Shown: in pieces, positions 34,283 to 44,919 of the stretch
Layout: each line of letters begins with the position of its first letter
Numbering within the stretch: the stretch's first letter is position 1
The notes under the pieces: model-generated
The model's database searches: none
What the model was told of the DNA's origin: nothing
Seen by the model: only the letters and a program-made list of their open reading frames with translations
Position numbers and translations under genes: made by a program
DNA from: Candidatus Vallotia laricis
GTDB lineage: Bacteria; Pseudomonadota; Gammaproteobacteria; Burkholderiales; Burkholderiaceae
NCBI RefSeq assembly: GCF_020541325.1
Contig: NZ_CP047399.1
Span: 62,001 to 126,000 of the forward strand
Direction of reading: 5' to 3'
Length of the DNA: 64,000 nucleotides

Positions 34283-34648
34283 ATGGCTCGTATCGCAGGG
34301 GTAAATATTCCAGTTCATAAGCATACCGTGATTGGCTTGCAGGCAATTCTTGGTATTGGCATCTCGCGTGCACGATTAATCTGTGCATTATCTGGTGTTA
34401 ATACCTCAAAACGCGTTAAAGAACTGACCGATGCAGATTTTGAAAAGCTGCGGGATGAAGTTGCAAAATTTATTGTCGAAGGCGATTTACGCCGTGAAAT
34501 GACGATGAATATTAAGCGTAAAATGGATATTGGATGCTATGAAGGTGTTCGTCATCGCAAGGGTTTGCCGATGCGTGGTCAGCGCACTCGCACAAATGCG
34601 CGTACTCGTAAAGGTCCACGTCGTGCAGCTCAAGCGCTAAAGAAGTAG
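34283..34648 (+). CDS. rpsM: 30S ribosomal protein S13
   Basis: Head protein contacting P-site tRNA and the 50S subunit. The 121-residue product has [26 protein letters not shown] and the C-terminal [32 protein letters not shown] precedes the ATG. First gene of the alpha operon. Confidence 0.98.
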   Translation: MARIAGVNIPVHKHTVIGLQAILGIGISRARLICALSGVNTSKRVKELTDADFEKLRDEVAKFIVEGDLRREMTMNIKRKMDIGCYEGVRHRKGLPMRGQRTRTNARTRKGPRRAAQALKK

Positions 34649-34676
34649 ACAGAACTGATAGTTATAGGAAAACTTA

Positions 34677-35081
34677 ATGGCTAAAGCTTCAAATAGCAGC
34701 ACAGCACAACGCGTTCGAAAAAAAGTCAAAAAAAGTATCGCAGAGGGCGTAGTACATGTTCATGCGTCATTTAATAATACAATTATTACGATCACAGATC
34801 GCCTGGGTAACACCCTAGCGTGGGCAACGTCTGGTGGTCAAGGATTTAAGGGTTCCAGAAAATCAACTCCATTTGCCGCACAAGTTGCAGCTGAATCAGC
34901 TGGCCGCGTTGCGATAGAATACGGTATAAAAAATCTCGAGGTTCGGATCAAAGGTCCTGGGCCGGGTCGTGAATCAGCGGTTCGAGCTCTTCATGGTCTC
35001 GGAATTAAAATAACTACTATTTCTGATGAAACTCCTATGCCTCATAATGGATGTCGTCCGCCGAAACGGCGTCGTATCTAA
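34677..35081 (+). CDS. rpsK: 30S ribosomal protein S11
   Basis: Platform protein at the mRNA exit. The 134-residue product has [44 protein letters not shown] and the C-terminal [15 protein letters not shown], all characteristic. It is followed by a 139-base spacer before rpsD. Confidence 0.98.
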   Translation: MAKASNSSTAQRVRKKVKKSIAEGVVHVHASFNNTIITITDRLGNTLAWATSGGQGFKGSRKSTPFAAQVAAESAGRVAIEYGIKNLEVRIKGPGPGRESAVRALHGLGIKITTISDETPMPHNGCRPPKRRRI

Positions 35082-35220
35082 AAAAGTGACTCATAAAAGC
35101 TTGCTGTTACGTATAAAGTGACTGTTAACATAAATACTAAATAAGCCCACCGTTTGTCTAAAAAGCACAAACTAGCGAGATCGACCAGGTCCTCGTGAAT
35201 TAATGTTAAGGAATTGCAAA

Positions 35221-35844
35221 GTGGCACGATATACCGGTCCAAAAGCAAAACTGTCTCGTCGTGAAGGCACTGATCTTTTCTTGAAAAGCGCACGTCGTTC
35301 ATTCACCGATAAATGTAAAAGCGATAGCAAGCCTGGACAGCATGGTCGTACGTCGGGTGCGCGCACATCTGATTATGGTCTGCAATTGCGCGAAAAGCAA
35401 AAAGTCAAGCGGATTTATGGTGTACTTGAGCGTCAGTTTCGTCGTTATTTTTCTGAAGCCGATCGCCGAAAAGGCAATACCGGCGAAACACTATTGCAAT
35501 TGCTTGAGTCGCGCTTAGACACTGTTGTATATCGTATGGGCTTTGGATCAACGCGTTCTGAAGCTCGGCAGCTAGTCAGTCATAAGACAATCCTTATAAA
35601 TACTCAAGTAGTAAATATTCCATCCTTTCGAGTAAAAGCTGGTGATGTACTTACTGTACGCGAGCCAGCAAAAAAACAGATACGAATTCAAGAAGCGTTA
35701 TCTCTAGCTGAGCAAAATGGCTTTCCAAGCTGGTTATCGATTGACACAAAAAAATTTGAGGGTACTTTTAAACAAGTACCTGAGCGTAGCGATATTGCTG
35801 GCGATATAAACGAAAGCTTAATTGTTGAATTATATTCGCGCTAA
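35221..35844 (+). CDS. rpsD: 30S ribosomal protein S4
   Basis: Primary 16S-binding protein and, in E. coli, repressor of the alpha operon. A GTG start is used because AAGGA lies 6 bases upstream and it yields the conserved [19 protein letters not shown] and 207 residues; an upstream ATG adds only six unconserved residues. The S4 RNA-binding domain is at about 97-160 ([26 protein letters not shown]). Confidence 0.95.
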   Translation: MARYTGPKAKLSRREGTDLFLKSARRSFTDKCKSDSKPGQHGRTSGARTSDYGLQLREKQKVKRIYGVLERQFRRYFSEADRRKGNTGETLLQLLESRLDTVVYRMGFGSTRSEARQLVSHKTILINTQVVNIPSFRVKAGDVLTVREPAKKQIRIQEALSLAEQNGFPSWLSIDTKKFEGTFKQVPERSDIAGDINESLIVELYSR

Positions 35845-35864
35845 TCATCTTAATAGTAGAGCTG

Positions 35865-35897
35865 CTTATTTACACCTGTATATATAGGTGTTTCAGC
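35865..35897 (+). promoter_or_regulatory. hairpin in the rpsD-rpoA spacer
   Basis: ACACCTGTAT (35872-35881) pairs with ATATAGGTGT (35882-35891) and the flanks can extend it (GCTG/CAGC with bulges). It lies between the rpsD stop and rpoA. No T-run follows, so it may influence processing or translation of rpoA rather than stop transcription. Confidence 0.3.
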
Positions 35898-35968
35898 TGT
35901 TCGTTTTCAGGTTATCACTCGGGGCCTAGCCTTATCGGTGTAACGAGCCGAGGGTATTGAAAAAACCT

Positions 35969-36946
35969 ATGCAAACTAGTCTGTTAAAGCCCAAAATTAT
36001 TTTGGTAAATTCGCTTGGCGATAACCATGCAAAAGTGGTTATGGAACCGTTTGAGCGTGGTTATGGTCATACTTTAGGGAATGCACTCCGCCGTGTTTTA
36101 TTATCATCAATGATCGGTTATGCTCCGACTGAGGTAATGATTTCTGGGGTCGTTCATGAGTATTCAACTCTTGATGGCATTCAAGAAGATGTAATTAATC
36201 TTCTGTTAAATCTCAAGGGTGTAGTATTTAAGTTACATAATCGCACCGAAGTTACTGTTACCTTACGAAAAGCATGCGAGGGTATAGTGACTGCTAGTGA
36301 TATCAATGTACCTCATGATTGCGATATCGTAAATCCAGATCACGTTATTGCTCATCTCTCAAAGGGTGGTAAGCTTGATATACAGATTAAAGTTGAGAGG
36401 GGACGTGGTTATGTTCCGGGTAACATACGCCGCTATGGCGATGAAAGTGCTAAGGTTATTGGTCGTATCCTTCTCGATGCATCGTTCTCACCAGTTCGTC
36501 GGGTTAGCTACGCAGTTGAGAGTGCGCGTGTCGAGCAGCGTACAGACCTAGATAAACTTGTAATGAATATTGAGACTAATGGCGTTATGTCGCCTGAGGA
36601 AGCGATTCGTCAATCAGCTCGCATCTTAGTTGAGCAGTTATCTGTGTTCGCAGCACTTGAAGGTACTGAAGCAATAGCTGAAACGCCTTTGCGTACACCA
36701 CAGATTAATCCAATTCTTCTGCGCTCTGTTGATGATCTCGAGCTAACAGTTCGATCTGCAAACTGCCTAAAAGCCGAGAATATTTGCTATATTGGCGATC
36801 TAATTCAGCGTACTGAGAATGAGCTACTAAAAACACCGAATCTAGGCCGAAAGTCATTAAACGAGATTAAAGAGGTGCTTTCTTCGCGTGGTTTAATGCT
36901 CGGCATGAGATTAGAAAATTGGCCGCCAGCTACTCTTGGTGAGTAA
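35969..36946 (+). CDS. rpoA: DNA-directed RNA polymerase subunit alpha
   Basis: Alpha subunit, which nucleates polymerase assembly and binds UP elements and activators. The ATG gives [11 protein letters not shown] and 325 residues, equal to Burkholderia; a TTG twelve bases upstream is less likely. The N-terminal domain has [20 protein letters not shown], and the C-terminal domain [15 protein letters not shown] with [14 protein letters not shown] is complete. Confidence 0.96.
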   Translation: MQTSLLKPKIILVNSLGDNHAKVVMEPFERGYGHTLGNALRRVLLSSMIGYAPTEVMISGVVHEYSTLDGIQEDVINLLLNLKGVVFKLHNRTEVTVTLRKACEGIVTASDINVPHDCDIVNPDHVIAHLSKGGKLDIQIKVERGRGYVPGNIRRYGDESAKVIGRILLDASFSPVRRVSYAVESARVEQRTDLDKLVMNIETNGVMSPEEAIRQSARILVEQLSVFAALEGTEAIAETPLRTPQINPILLRSVDDLELTVRSANCLKAENICYIGDLIQRTENELLKTPNLGRKSLNEIKEVLSSRGLMLGMRLENWPPATLGE

Positions 36947-36970
36947 AAACTCTGAATTAAGGAAATTAAA

Positions 36971-37366
36971 ATGCGTCACCGTCACGGTTTGCGAAAATTA
37001 AACCGCACGAGCAGTCATCGATTAGCAATGCTCCGAAATATGTCGAATTCGTTAATTAAGCACGAGTCTATCAAGACGGCTTTGCCCAAAGCAAAGGAGC
37101 TGCGTAAAGTTATTGAACCACTGATTACGCTTAGCAAGAAATCGTCCGTTGCAAACCGACGACTTGTCTTCGCGCGATTACGTGACGATAAGTCTGTGTC
37201 AAAGTTGTTTGAAGTATTGGGTCCACGTTATGCAACGCGCTCAGGTGGTTATCTTCGGATTTTAAAGTTTGGTTTTCGCGTTGGTGATAATGCACCCATG
37301 GCTCTGGTTGAGCTAGTGGAGAGTCCGATTATTAATAGCACAATAAAAGCCGTAGAAAACAAATAA
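36971..37366 (+). CDS. rplQ: 50S ribosomal protein L17
   Basis: Tunnel-exit protein and last gene of the alpha operon. The 131-residue product starts [24 protein letters not shown] and has [15 protein letters not shown] and [31 protein letters not shown] precedes the ATG. A long gene-free region follows. Confidence 0.98.
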   Translation: MRHRHGLRKLNRTSSHRLAMLRNMSNSLIKHESIKTALPKAKELRKVIEPLITLSKKSSVANRRLVFARLRDDKSVSKLFEVLGPRYATRSGGYLRILKFGFRVGDNAPMALVELVESPIINSTIKAVENK

Positions 37367-38637
37367 GCTCTATATTTGGAAAAAACAAAAGTAGTGCAAT
37401 ATATAGACACCATTAAGTTTTCACAACATTGAATGTTGTATGTTATCAACCAATATTCTTATATTGACATACATTACATGTATTCCGTAGAAACACTTTC
37501 CAGCACTGTATTAAATAATAGGTTAGCTGCGATGCAACTTGCGTCACTTTATTCAATCTATCACTAGCAAGAAAGGCTAGATATACTAATCAAGTACTCT
37601 CTTATTAAGAGAGTAGCGGTAAAATATGCACTAAGTTAAAAAAATTTTTTGCTAAAAATCATCCCTATTCAGAAATTTTGTTTTGGTCTGATACATCATC
37701 GCCTATCTATGCATTTTAGATTAACATGGAGTATTACGCTCGGGTAATACAGTATTAGTTGACATGTTTAATTAATTTACTAAATTGCTTCAATAATTAC
37801 ATTTTTATGTAATCTGTGCTGATAGTTATATTCTAATATAAAGCTATATTTTTATATTAAATATATTTAAGTGCATTTCATTAGAGAAATTCAGGCTAGC
37901 TATAAATTCATAACAGTGATTATATACTAACTTTTATAAGTTAGAAAATTTGTCACAATAATAAACACAGTATATTATTTTAATATATATTATTAAGTTT
38001 TTTCTAGTTCCGGGGAAGCTTTTAAATTTAATATATATTAGGATATAGTTGATATAGTATCTATAACTTAAAAAAGTTCACCCATATAAATAGTGTAGTA
38101 TGCACTGCACTATTTATTAGTATAGTATATATGCCAATGAGTTTAAATATGATTTTATTATGCTTCAGCTAAGCTAATTAATCTGTGGAATGAGCGGTGT
38201 TATATCTTAGTATATTTACTGTGACTTTAATCTCCATAAACAACGATTAATAAAATGCTGCTATTGTTCAGCTATACTTATAAAATTAATAAACTAGTAA
38301 CGCATGTGCTACGTCTATAATAGCAGTGCTAATTAAAAAAATAAATACCTCGACGCTATATACTATAAAATAGCATTTCTTCTATTAAGAAACTCTCATG
38401 CATCAACAAAATTATTGCGATGCATACCAGTTCTGGCTGCATTACAAAAGTTATTAAGCGCTTATTTACTTATTTATTTTCTGGATTATTATCATTGATA
38501 ATTCCATTACTTTTTCAGAGTGTTTTCCTGTCATTTGACAAAAAATTTAGTCTATTGTATAACTTGAGTAAAGTGAATTTAAATTTTTACCAGTTTTTAT
38601 ATCCATATTTTTTATAGAAAATCAAATATTTGTCCGA
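37367..38637. other. gene-free AT-rich region after rplQ
   Basis: About 1.3 kb of strongly AT-rich DNA without a credible gene. Two small hairpins are seen, 37423-37430 with 37432-37439 and 37595-37604 with 37606-37615, either of which could help end the alpha transcript, but neither has a T-run. A 65-codon frame at 38420-38617 is hydrophobic low-complexity and has no start signal. The region ends where the minus-strand engB stops. Confidence 0.7.
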
Positions 38638-39270
38638 TTATAAATTAATATTAGGCACTAGCCAGTGTTTCAATAGTGTGTGCGCTTGGTCTAGGCCGAT
38701 ACGCTTGATGGATGAGAATAGCTGTATTGTGATTTTGTGATGCAGACCAGTAATCTGATAAACAGTCGCAGATTCCTGCGCAGTACGCAGCGCATTTATA
38801 CCTTCACTATGCGATAACTTATCACATTTAGTTAGCAGAATATGGATCGGATATGTGGTTTTGCTAAACCACCGAATCATATGCTGATCTGATTCTGTGA
38901 ATGGCCGTCGAGAATCCATTACAAGAATCAAGCCACGGATCTGTGTCCGTGTTATCAAATACTGACTAAGTAGTGCTTCCCAATATCTCTTTGTGGCGTT
39001 AGAAACTTTGGCATACCCATATCCTGGTAAATCTACCAGATGCGCAACAGGCATGCTCGATGGCCCAACTGCGAAGTAATTAATATGCTGCGTACGTCCT
39101 GGTGTTTTACTGGAGAATGCTAGCCGCTTCTGGTTGCATAACACATTAATCACAGTAGACTTACCAGTGTTAGAGCGTCCTGCAAATGCTACCTCTGGTT
39201 GTACTGTTTCTGGAAGATCATGAAGATGGTTGACAGTTGTGAAAAAACGGGATTGATATAGAAAGTGCAT
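38638..39270 (-). CDS. engB: ribosome biogenesis GTPase EngB (YsxC/YihA)
   Basis: GTPase required for late 50S assembly. With the ATG start the product has 210 residues; a TTG 18 bases upstream in frame is less likely. The P-loop GRSNTGKST is at residues 31-39, the G3 DLPGYGYAK at 80-88 and the G4 TKCD at 147-150. VAFAGRSN and [12 protein letters not shown] are EngB-specific. In Burkholderia it is next to cytochrome c biogenesis genes, which are absent from the 350-base gap on its upstream side. Confidence 0.95.
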   Translation of the reverse strand: MHFLYQSRFFTTVNHLHDLPETVQPEVAFAGRSNTGKSTVINVLCNQKRLAFSSKTPGRTQHINYFAVGPSSMPVAHLVDLPGYGYAKVSNATKRYWEALLSQYLITRTQIRGLILVMDSRRPFTESDQHMIRWFSKTTYPIHILLTKCDKLSHSEGINALRTAQESATVYQITGLHHKITIQLFSSIKRIGLDQAHTLLKHWLVPNINL

Positions 39271-39620
39271 AAGATCGCTAATAATCAACTAAGGCGGGAA
39301 AGAGATAGTGATGAGATATCCTAGACGAGTAGTTACGAACGGAAAGTTAATTGTATGGTACAGTAAATTACTGACCGTTTAATAATACGATTACTTGGTT
39401 ATAGAGGTAGGGGAGTGGTTATTAACTTTAGTCGATAACCACATTAGAAGCTTAGCCATATTAACTGTCATGCCAGATTAAATAGGTATACTAGAGATAG
39501 TTAAAGATTTTCTTGGTATATCTCCTTGCATAACAACGGCAAACTCTAGTCAGTGCTAACTGTATACTGCGCCCGCTAAAGTAAAGGTGAACATTGCATA
39601 CACGTATCAACGTGGTTACT
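39271..39620. other. spacer between engB and lysA, no gene seen
   Basis: Roughly 350 bases with stops in all frames. Relatives carry cytochrome c4 and ccs genes between engB and lysA; no remnant could be read here. Confidence 0.6.
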
Positions 39621-40889
39621 TTATATATAGTCTGGCAATACTAATTCCCCATCCATTAACTTAGTAATTGTTTCACGTTGGCGAGCGACATGCACTTGAG
39701 CACCATCTACAAGTAACTCGGCAGCTCTGGGGCGACTATTATAATTTGAGCTAATCGCAAACCCATATGCTCCCACCGATCGTATTGCAAGCAGATCGCC
39801 AGTTTCCAAGATAAACGGACGATCTCGAGCCAACCAATCGCCACTTTCGCACACCGGACCTACAATGTCATAGGTCACCAAAGGCTGGTTATTACGTGGC
39901 GTAACTGCGTCAACAGTATGGTACGCGTTATACATAGCTGGACGAATGAGATCATTCATCGCTGCATCGACAATCGCAAAATTCTTAACTGGTCCGGGCT
40001 TTAAATATTCAACTCGGGTGAGTAAGATTCCTGCATTTCCGACCAGCGAACGGCCAGGTTCGAACCAGATTTCACGATGACTATGTCCGCGTTGAGTGAA
40101 ATGGTCTAATATTGTCTTTACGAACATGCCAATATTTGGGGGCGTTTCGTCGTGATAGCGAATCCCTAATCCGCCACCGATATCAATATGTTGGATTAGC
40201 GCGCCATCTGATTCTACTTGGACAACTAACTCGAGTATCTTATCAATAGCATTAAGGTAAGGCGAAATTTCAGTAATTTGAGAGCCGATATGGCAGTCAA
40301 TGCCAGTAATTCGCAAGTATTTCATGCCTAGCGCCGCACGATATGTTGCTCGTGCATCATCGAAGGCAACACCGAACTTTGTCGATTTTAAACCTGTTGA
40401 AATATACTGATGAGTTTTTACATCAACATCAGGGTTTACTCGCAGCGATATTGGTGCGATTCGGCCAGATTCACTAGCAACTTGGTTTAGGTGCTCCAGT
40501 TCAGCTAAAGACTCGATGTTAAAGCAGCATCCACCCATATCTAACGCAATACGCATTTCAGCGGCACTTTTTCCGACGCCGGAAAACACCACATCATTCG
40601 GCTTTCCACCTGCAGCAAGCACGCGAGCTAGTTCGCCACCAGAAACGATATCAAATCCAGCGCCTAAACGTACAAATACACTCAAGACAGCAAGATTACT
40701 ATTGGCTTTGACAGCGAAATGTACTTTCGCTCGACGGCCAGTGCATGCGTCTGCATATGAGCGATATGCATCTGTTAGAGCGGCTCGTGAATAGACATAG
40801 AGCGGCGTTCCATATTGTTCGGCAAGCATGCTAGCAGGGACTCTTTCAGCATGAAGTTGATTATCAAGATAGGTAAAGGCATTGACCAT
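39621..40889 (-). CDS. lysA: diaminopimelate decarboxylase
   Basis: Last step of lysine synthesis: meso-diaminopimelate to L-lysine with PLP. The ATG start gives 422 residues, full length for the family; a TTG two codons earlier is an alternative. The PLP lysine lies in KVHFAVKANSN (K61). HIGSQI, GGGLGIRY, EPGRSLVGNAG and the catalytic cysteine motif GPVCESGD are all in place in order. No strong Shine-Dalgarno is visible; upstream DNA is rich in G-runs on the plus strand. Retained in a reduced genome, it points to lysine supply. Confidence 0.96.
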   Translation of the reverse strand: MVNAFTYLDNQLHAERVPASMLAEQYGTPLYVYSRAALTDAYRSYADACTGRRAKVHFAVKANSNLAVLSVFVRLGAGFDIVSGGELARVLAAGGKPNDVVFSGVGKSAAEMRIALDMGGCCFNIESLAELEHLNQVASESGRIAPISLRVNPDVDVKTHQYISTGLKSTKFGVAFDDARATYRAALGMKYLRITGIDCHIGSQITEISPYLNAIDKILELVVQVESDGALIQHIDIGGGLGIRYHDETPPNIGMFVKTILDHFTQRGHSHREIWFEPGRSLVGNAGILLTRVEYLKPGPVKNFAIVDAAMNDLIRPAMYNAYHTVDAVTPRNNQPLVTYDIVGPVCESGDWLARDRPFILETGDLLAIRSVGAYGFAISSNYNSRPRAAELLVDGAQVHVARQRETITKLMDGELVLPDYI

Positions 40890-41459
40890 AATCAATCAAT
40901 TGAGAGGGGGTGGGCTGGGGAATAGGGGGGGTCGGATATGATTCGATGGCTAAGCACAAATGAATTGGAGGGTGATATCGTAGATGCGGGTTGTATGCCT
41001 CGTCCTAGACGACGACACAAGTAGACTCTGATTGTATGTGATAATGCCCACAAGAGGTAGTAGTGCACACTCGGCAAGTATCAAGGCCCGCCGCGCGTTG
41101 CGCACAGACGCATAGTAACCGCCTAGACAAACATACCCAACAAGCTACTTAAAAGCGCGTACACGCAGAACTACTACAATGTTTAATAATCCTTAAAACT
41201 ACGCGCATAAAAAACTTTTTCGATTTAACTATTTAGCTTGAAGAATATTTATTATTTTGAGCTCAGCTAAATTGGCACTGTACAGACAATTACGTAAATA
41301 TAAATGCTGGGTGATCATAGATGTAACTTTCTCCAGCATCAATACAGGATAGATAAAAACTTTAGTTGATCTACAAGAGCTAATTCAAATTAGCTAAGCA
41401 TACCGCGAATACATCATATCACGTTCAGGACAAGTGTGCTTACTAGTCCCAGAATAGTT
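40890..41459. other. spacer between lysA and mrcA, no gene seen
   Basis: About 570 bases without a supportable gene. It contains clustered plus-strand G-runs just upstream of lysA, the longest G8 at 40925-40932. A frataxin gene (cyaY) lies here in Burkholderia; no remnant was recognised. Confidence 0.6.
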
Positions 41460-43868
41460 CTAGGATGTACTATCGTTTGGATTTATCAACACTCGATCAA
41501 AGGTATCAACACTCGTATTGATACCTAAGTCAGGGGTATCACTTGTTAATTCCCCAATCTTTACCGAGGAAGACATTCCTACTGTTTCAATAAAGCCTGC
41601 GCCTGGCAGCATACTATCGTAGTACAGCTCGCTATCAATTTCTTTTATGCCGGGTGGGATGGGCATAGTGTATGTAGGCTTATTTTTAAGTGCCTGGCCC
41701 ATGTAATCAATCCAAATGGGCAATGCGAGTTTACCTCCGGTTTCACGAGGACCTAAGCTATGTGAGCTGTCAAAACCGATCCATACGACTGCTACCAGAG
41801 TGTGTTGGTAGCCAGCGAACCAAGCATCGCGCGATTCATTAGTCGTACCGGTCTTGCCACCGATGTCAACACGCTGCAACACATTCGACTTAGAGCCTGT
41901 TCCGTTCTGTGCAACATCGATTAGCATGTTATTCATAATGTACGCATTGCGGGCATCTATCACACGCGGCGCATTTTTCTCTGCAACTACCGGCCGCGCT
42001 TGCGCGATAAGCTGGCCGCGTGCATCTGTAACTTCGGAAATTAAATGTGGATTGACGTAGTAACCGCCATTGGCGAATACCGCATACCCAGCAGCCATCT
42101 GTAATGGCGTGACGATTCCTGCACCAAGCGCCATTGGAAGGTATGCAGGATGTTTATCTTCATCGAAACCAAAACACATAATATACTGTTTTGCGTAATT
42201 TATACCGATATAGCCTAGGATTCGGATTGACACAAGGTTCTGCGATTTCTGTAGCGCAGTGCGCATCGTCATCGGACCAGAATAGTTACCTCCATAGTTT
42301 TTCGGCTCCCAAGCCGGGCCGCCAGGAGTGCTTGATGCAAAGTATAGCGGTGCGTCACTGATAATTGTTGACGGACCTAGACCCTTATCTAAGGCAGCGG
42401 AATAGATGAATGGCTTAAAGCTTGAACCGGGCTGGCGCCATGCCTGCGTAACGTGATTAAATTTACTCTGATTAAAATCAAAGCCACCAATGAGCGATCG
42501 GATTGCGCCGTCTTGGGGCGTAAGTGAGATAAGTGCGCTCTCAACTTGCGGCAACTGAATAATACTAAAAAAACCATGTGCATCTTTAGTGATCCGAATA
42601 ATGGATCCTGGATGGATGCGCTGTTTCTGATTGGCCTGCCCAGATAAAGACGCAGCTGCAAAACGTAGCCCCTCACCTTGAATGATGACGGTATTTCCAT
42701 TTATTAAAGAAGCTCTAACTTCGTGTAAACTAGCTTTAGTGACGACAGCGGCAATTAGATCACCGTTATCTGGATGCTCAAGTAATACGTCATCGATCGC
42801 CCGTTCCCGCTCGACGGAATTACTCGGCAATTTAACAAACCCCTCTGGTCCTCGATAACCATGACGCCGATCATAGTCTATGACGCCTTTGTGTACGGCG
42901 TGGTATGCGGCTTCCTGATCCGATGAATGAATCGTCGTTATGACATTAAAGCCGCGCGTATAAGTCTCATCGCGATACTGAGAATATATTAATTGTCGCA
43001 CTATCTCCGCTACGTACTCAGCGTGTACGCTGCATGAGGTACCTACCGTTTTAAGTGCGATTGGCTCATGTATCGCCGAATTATATTGATCTGTATTGAT
43101 ATAGTGCAACTTAAGCATACGTTGCAGAATGTATTCCTGACGAATCTTAGCCCGCCGAGGATTCACTATTGGATTATATGCCGATGGTGCCTTAGGTAAG
43201 CCAGCCAGCATAGCCTCCTGAGCGAGTGTTAAGTTCTTTAAATCTTTACCGAAGTATATGCGGGCCGCGCTTGCGAAGCCGTATGCTCGTTGTCCCAGGT
43301 AAATATGATTCATATAAACTTCGAGAATTTTATTCTTTGTTAACGCTGACTCAATCTTATACGCAAGTAGGATTTCATATAATTTACGAGTGTAAGTTTT
43401 CTCGCTAGACAAGAAGAAGTTTCGTGCCACTTGCATCGTAATTGTACTAGCGCCTTGCGCATTACTACCACGAGTGAAATTGGTCATACCAGCACGAAGA
43501 ATGCCGGTTAAGTCGACGCCACTATGATCGTAAAAGCGATAGTCTTCGATCGCTAGTACCGCTTTTTTCATTGTCTCCGTAACTTCAGTAAGTTGTACAA
43601 TATTTCTATGTTCCTTGCCAAATTCACCAATTAGTACATGGTCCTTTGTATAGATGCGAAGCGGCACTTTAGGATGATAGTCTGTCAGTGCGTTTAATGG
43701 TGGAAGATTACGACCAGCAATAATCACAACATAGTACAGCATTAACCCCAGTGCTAAGGTCGTTCCGACTAGCAGGCTGACTAGTGCAAGTAAAAGACGA
43801 CACCATGACGTGCGCTTATGCTTAGTACTAGCTGAAAGAAAGGGGGCGTCAGGTGTCGTCGATTGCAT
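41460..43868 (-). CDS. mrcA: penicillin-binding protein 1A (transglycosylase/transpeptidase)
   Basis: Bifunctional class A PBP that polymerises and crosslinks peptidoglycan in the periplasm. The 802-residue product has a membrane anchor at about 24-50, a GT51 domain with catalytic Glu108 in EDYRFYDHSGVD and STITMQVARNFFL, an OB-like insertion, and a transpeptidase domain with SSFK (Ser482, Lys485), SQN (542-544) and KTG (672-674). All catalytic motifs are intact. Together with MurA it shows that cell-wall synthesis continues. Confidence 0.97.
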   Translation of the reverse strand: MQSTTPDAPFLSASTKHKRTSWCRLLLALVSLLVGTTLALGLMLYYVVIIAGRNLPPLNALTDYHPKVPLRIYTKDHVLIGEFGKEHRNIVQLTEVTETMKKAVLAIEDYRFYDHSGVDLTGILRAGMTNFTRGSNAQGASTITMQVARNFFLSSEKTYTRKLYEILLAYKIESALTKNKILEVYMNHIYLGQRAYGFASAARIYFGKDLKNLTLAQEAMLAGLPKAPSAYNPIVNPRRAKIRQEYILQRMLKLHYINTDQYNSAIHEPIALKTVGTSCSVHAEYVAEIVRQLIYSQYRDETYTRGFNVITTIHSSDQEAAYHAVHKGVIDYDRRHGYRGPEGFVKLPSNSVERERAIDDVLLEHPDNGDLIAAVVTKASLHEVRASLINGNTVIIQGEGLRFAAASLSGQANQKQRIHPGSIIRITKDAHGFFSIIQLPQVESALISLTPQDGAIRSLIGGFDFNQSKFNHVTQAWRQPGSSFKPFIYSAALDKGLGPSTIISDAPLYFASSTPGGPAWEPKNYGGNYSGPMTMRTALQKSQNLVSIRILGYIGINYAKQYIMCFGFDEDKHPAYLPMALGAGIVTPLQMAAGYAVFANGGYYVNPHLISEVTDARGQLIAQARPVVAEKNAPRVIDARNAYIMNNMLIDVAQNGTGSKSNVLQRVDIGGKTGTTNESRDAWFAGYQHTLVAVVWIGFDSSHSLGPRETGGKLALPIWIDYMGQALKNKPTYTMPIPPGIKEIDSELYYDSMLPGAGFIETVGMSSSVKIGELTSDTPDLGINTSVDTFDRVLINPNDSTS

Positions 43869-44919
43869 GGAAATACTAAAACACGAACTTGCAATTATAG
43901 CGGAACAGGCAACGCAATTCTTCCCAACCTATCTGAATAGGTGCGGATTATTAGTAATACATAGTGTAATTAATCAACCGCTAGCAAATCGACTAAATTC
44001 GATATTGCTGGTTTGAAATTGGGATGATCATACTTATTCAGCGTTACTAGGTCCACGCGTACAAAGAGATTTTAGACAGAGTGCTGGATACCTACTTATT
44101 CTCACTTCATTATCAGGTATCTCCGGATAAACTCGTCGAATTTAGAATGATACAATGTTAATATCACAGATAACAATCGGTCGACATCGCATGGCTAGTC
44201 TAGGCGATTAATCAGACAGCTCTGGAATCGCGTTCAAATTGTCTAAGCCTTAAGTGGATCCGTTATAATACCAGGCTCCGAGATTTACTAAGAGAGAAGT
44301 ATCAACTAGAAATAATCTTAGCTGTGTAAAGATCTAAAATAAAGAATAGGCTGCATGTTTGGAGATATCTATTTTCTATTCAGCGCTTTGTTTCAATGTC
44401 ACAAGTAAGTGACTATTGTGTTGATACCCTTATTATTGGGCGTCAGGAGCTCGGAAATAGAGTTTAAAGTGCTAGAGGATTTTTAGTCTAACATAGACTA
44501 GAACCTCATGTACCTTAGCTACATTATTACCAGAAAGAAGGCGGTGATCATGCAGATCAGAAATCGAAATAAAGTACACACCAACAAACGTGTTGGATTT
44601 TTCTCCTTAAACACTCAGCATTATGCCTAATAATAGTAGACCGACTGTTATATGGAGATCGGATATAGTCACGTTCGATAATAGCGTCGTCGGTCAGAAG
44701 ACCATATCACTCATCTGATTAAAGTGTTTTCTACATACGACGTATGTGTAAAACAGTTGTCGGTTTCTAATAGACATTGAATTGAATGATGTGTTTATAA
44801 CAGCTTTAGTGCGTTTCTGATGGGGGGTGCCTTCTGCTGAGTAAGTGGAGCTGAGGATCATCCACTCCAAGACATATTTATAATGACGCCGGCTATTTAT
44901 TAACATCACGCTACTATAG
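43869..44919. other. gene-free region upstream of mrcA
   Basis: About 1.05 kb with no convincing gene; frames are short and untypical. In Burkholderia a type IV pilus (pilM-type) cluster is divergently placed next to mrcA, so this may be the scar of its loss, but nothing readable is left. Confidence 0.65.

Noticed and set aside
38420-38617. 65-codon hydrophobic frame before engB
   Set aside because: Low-complexity translation of AT-rich DNA, no start signal.
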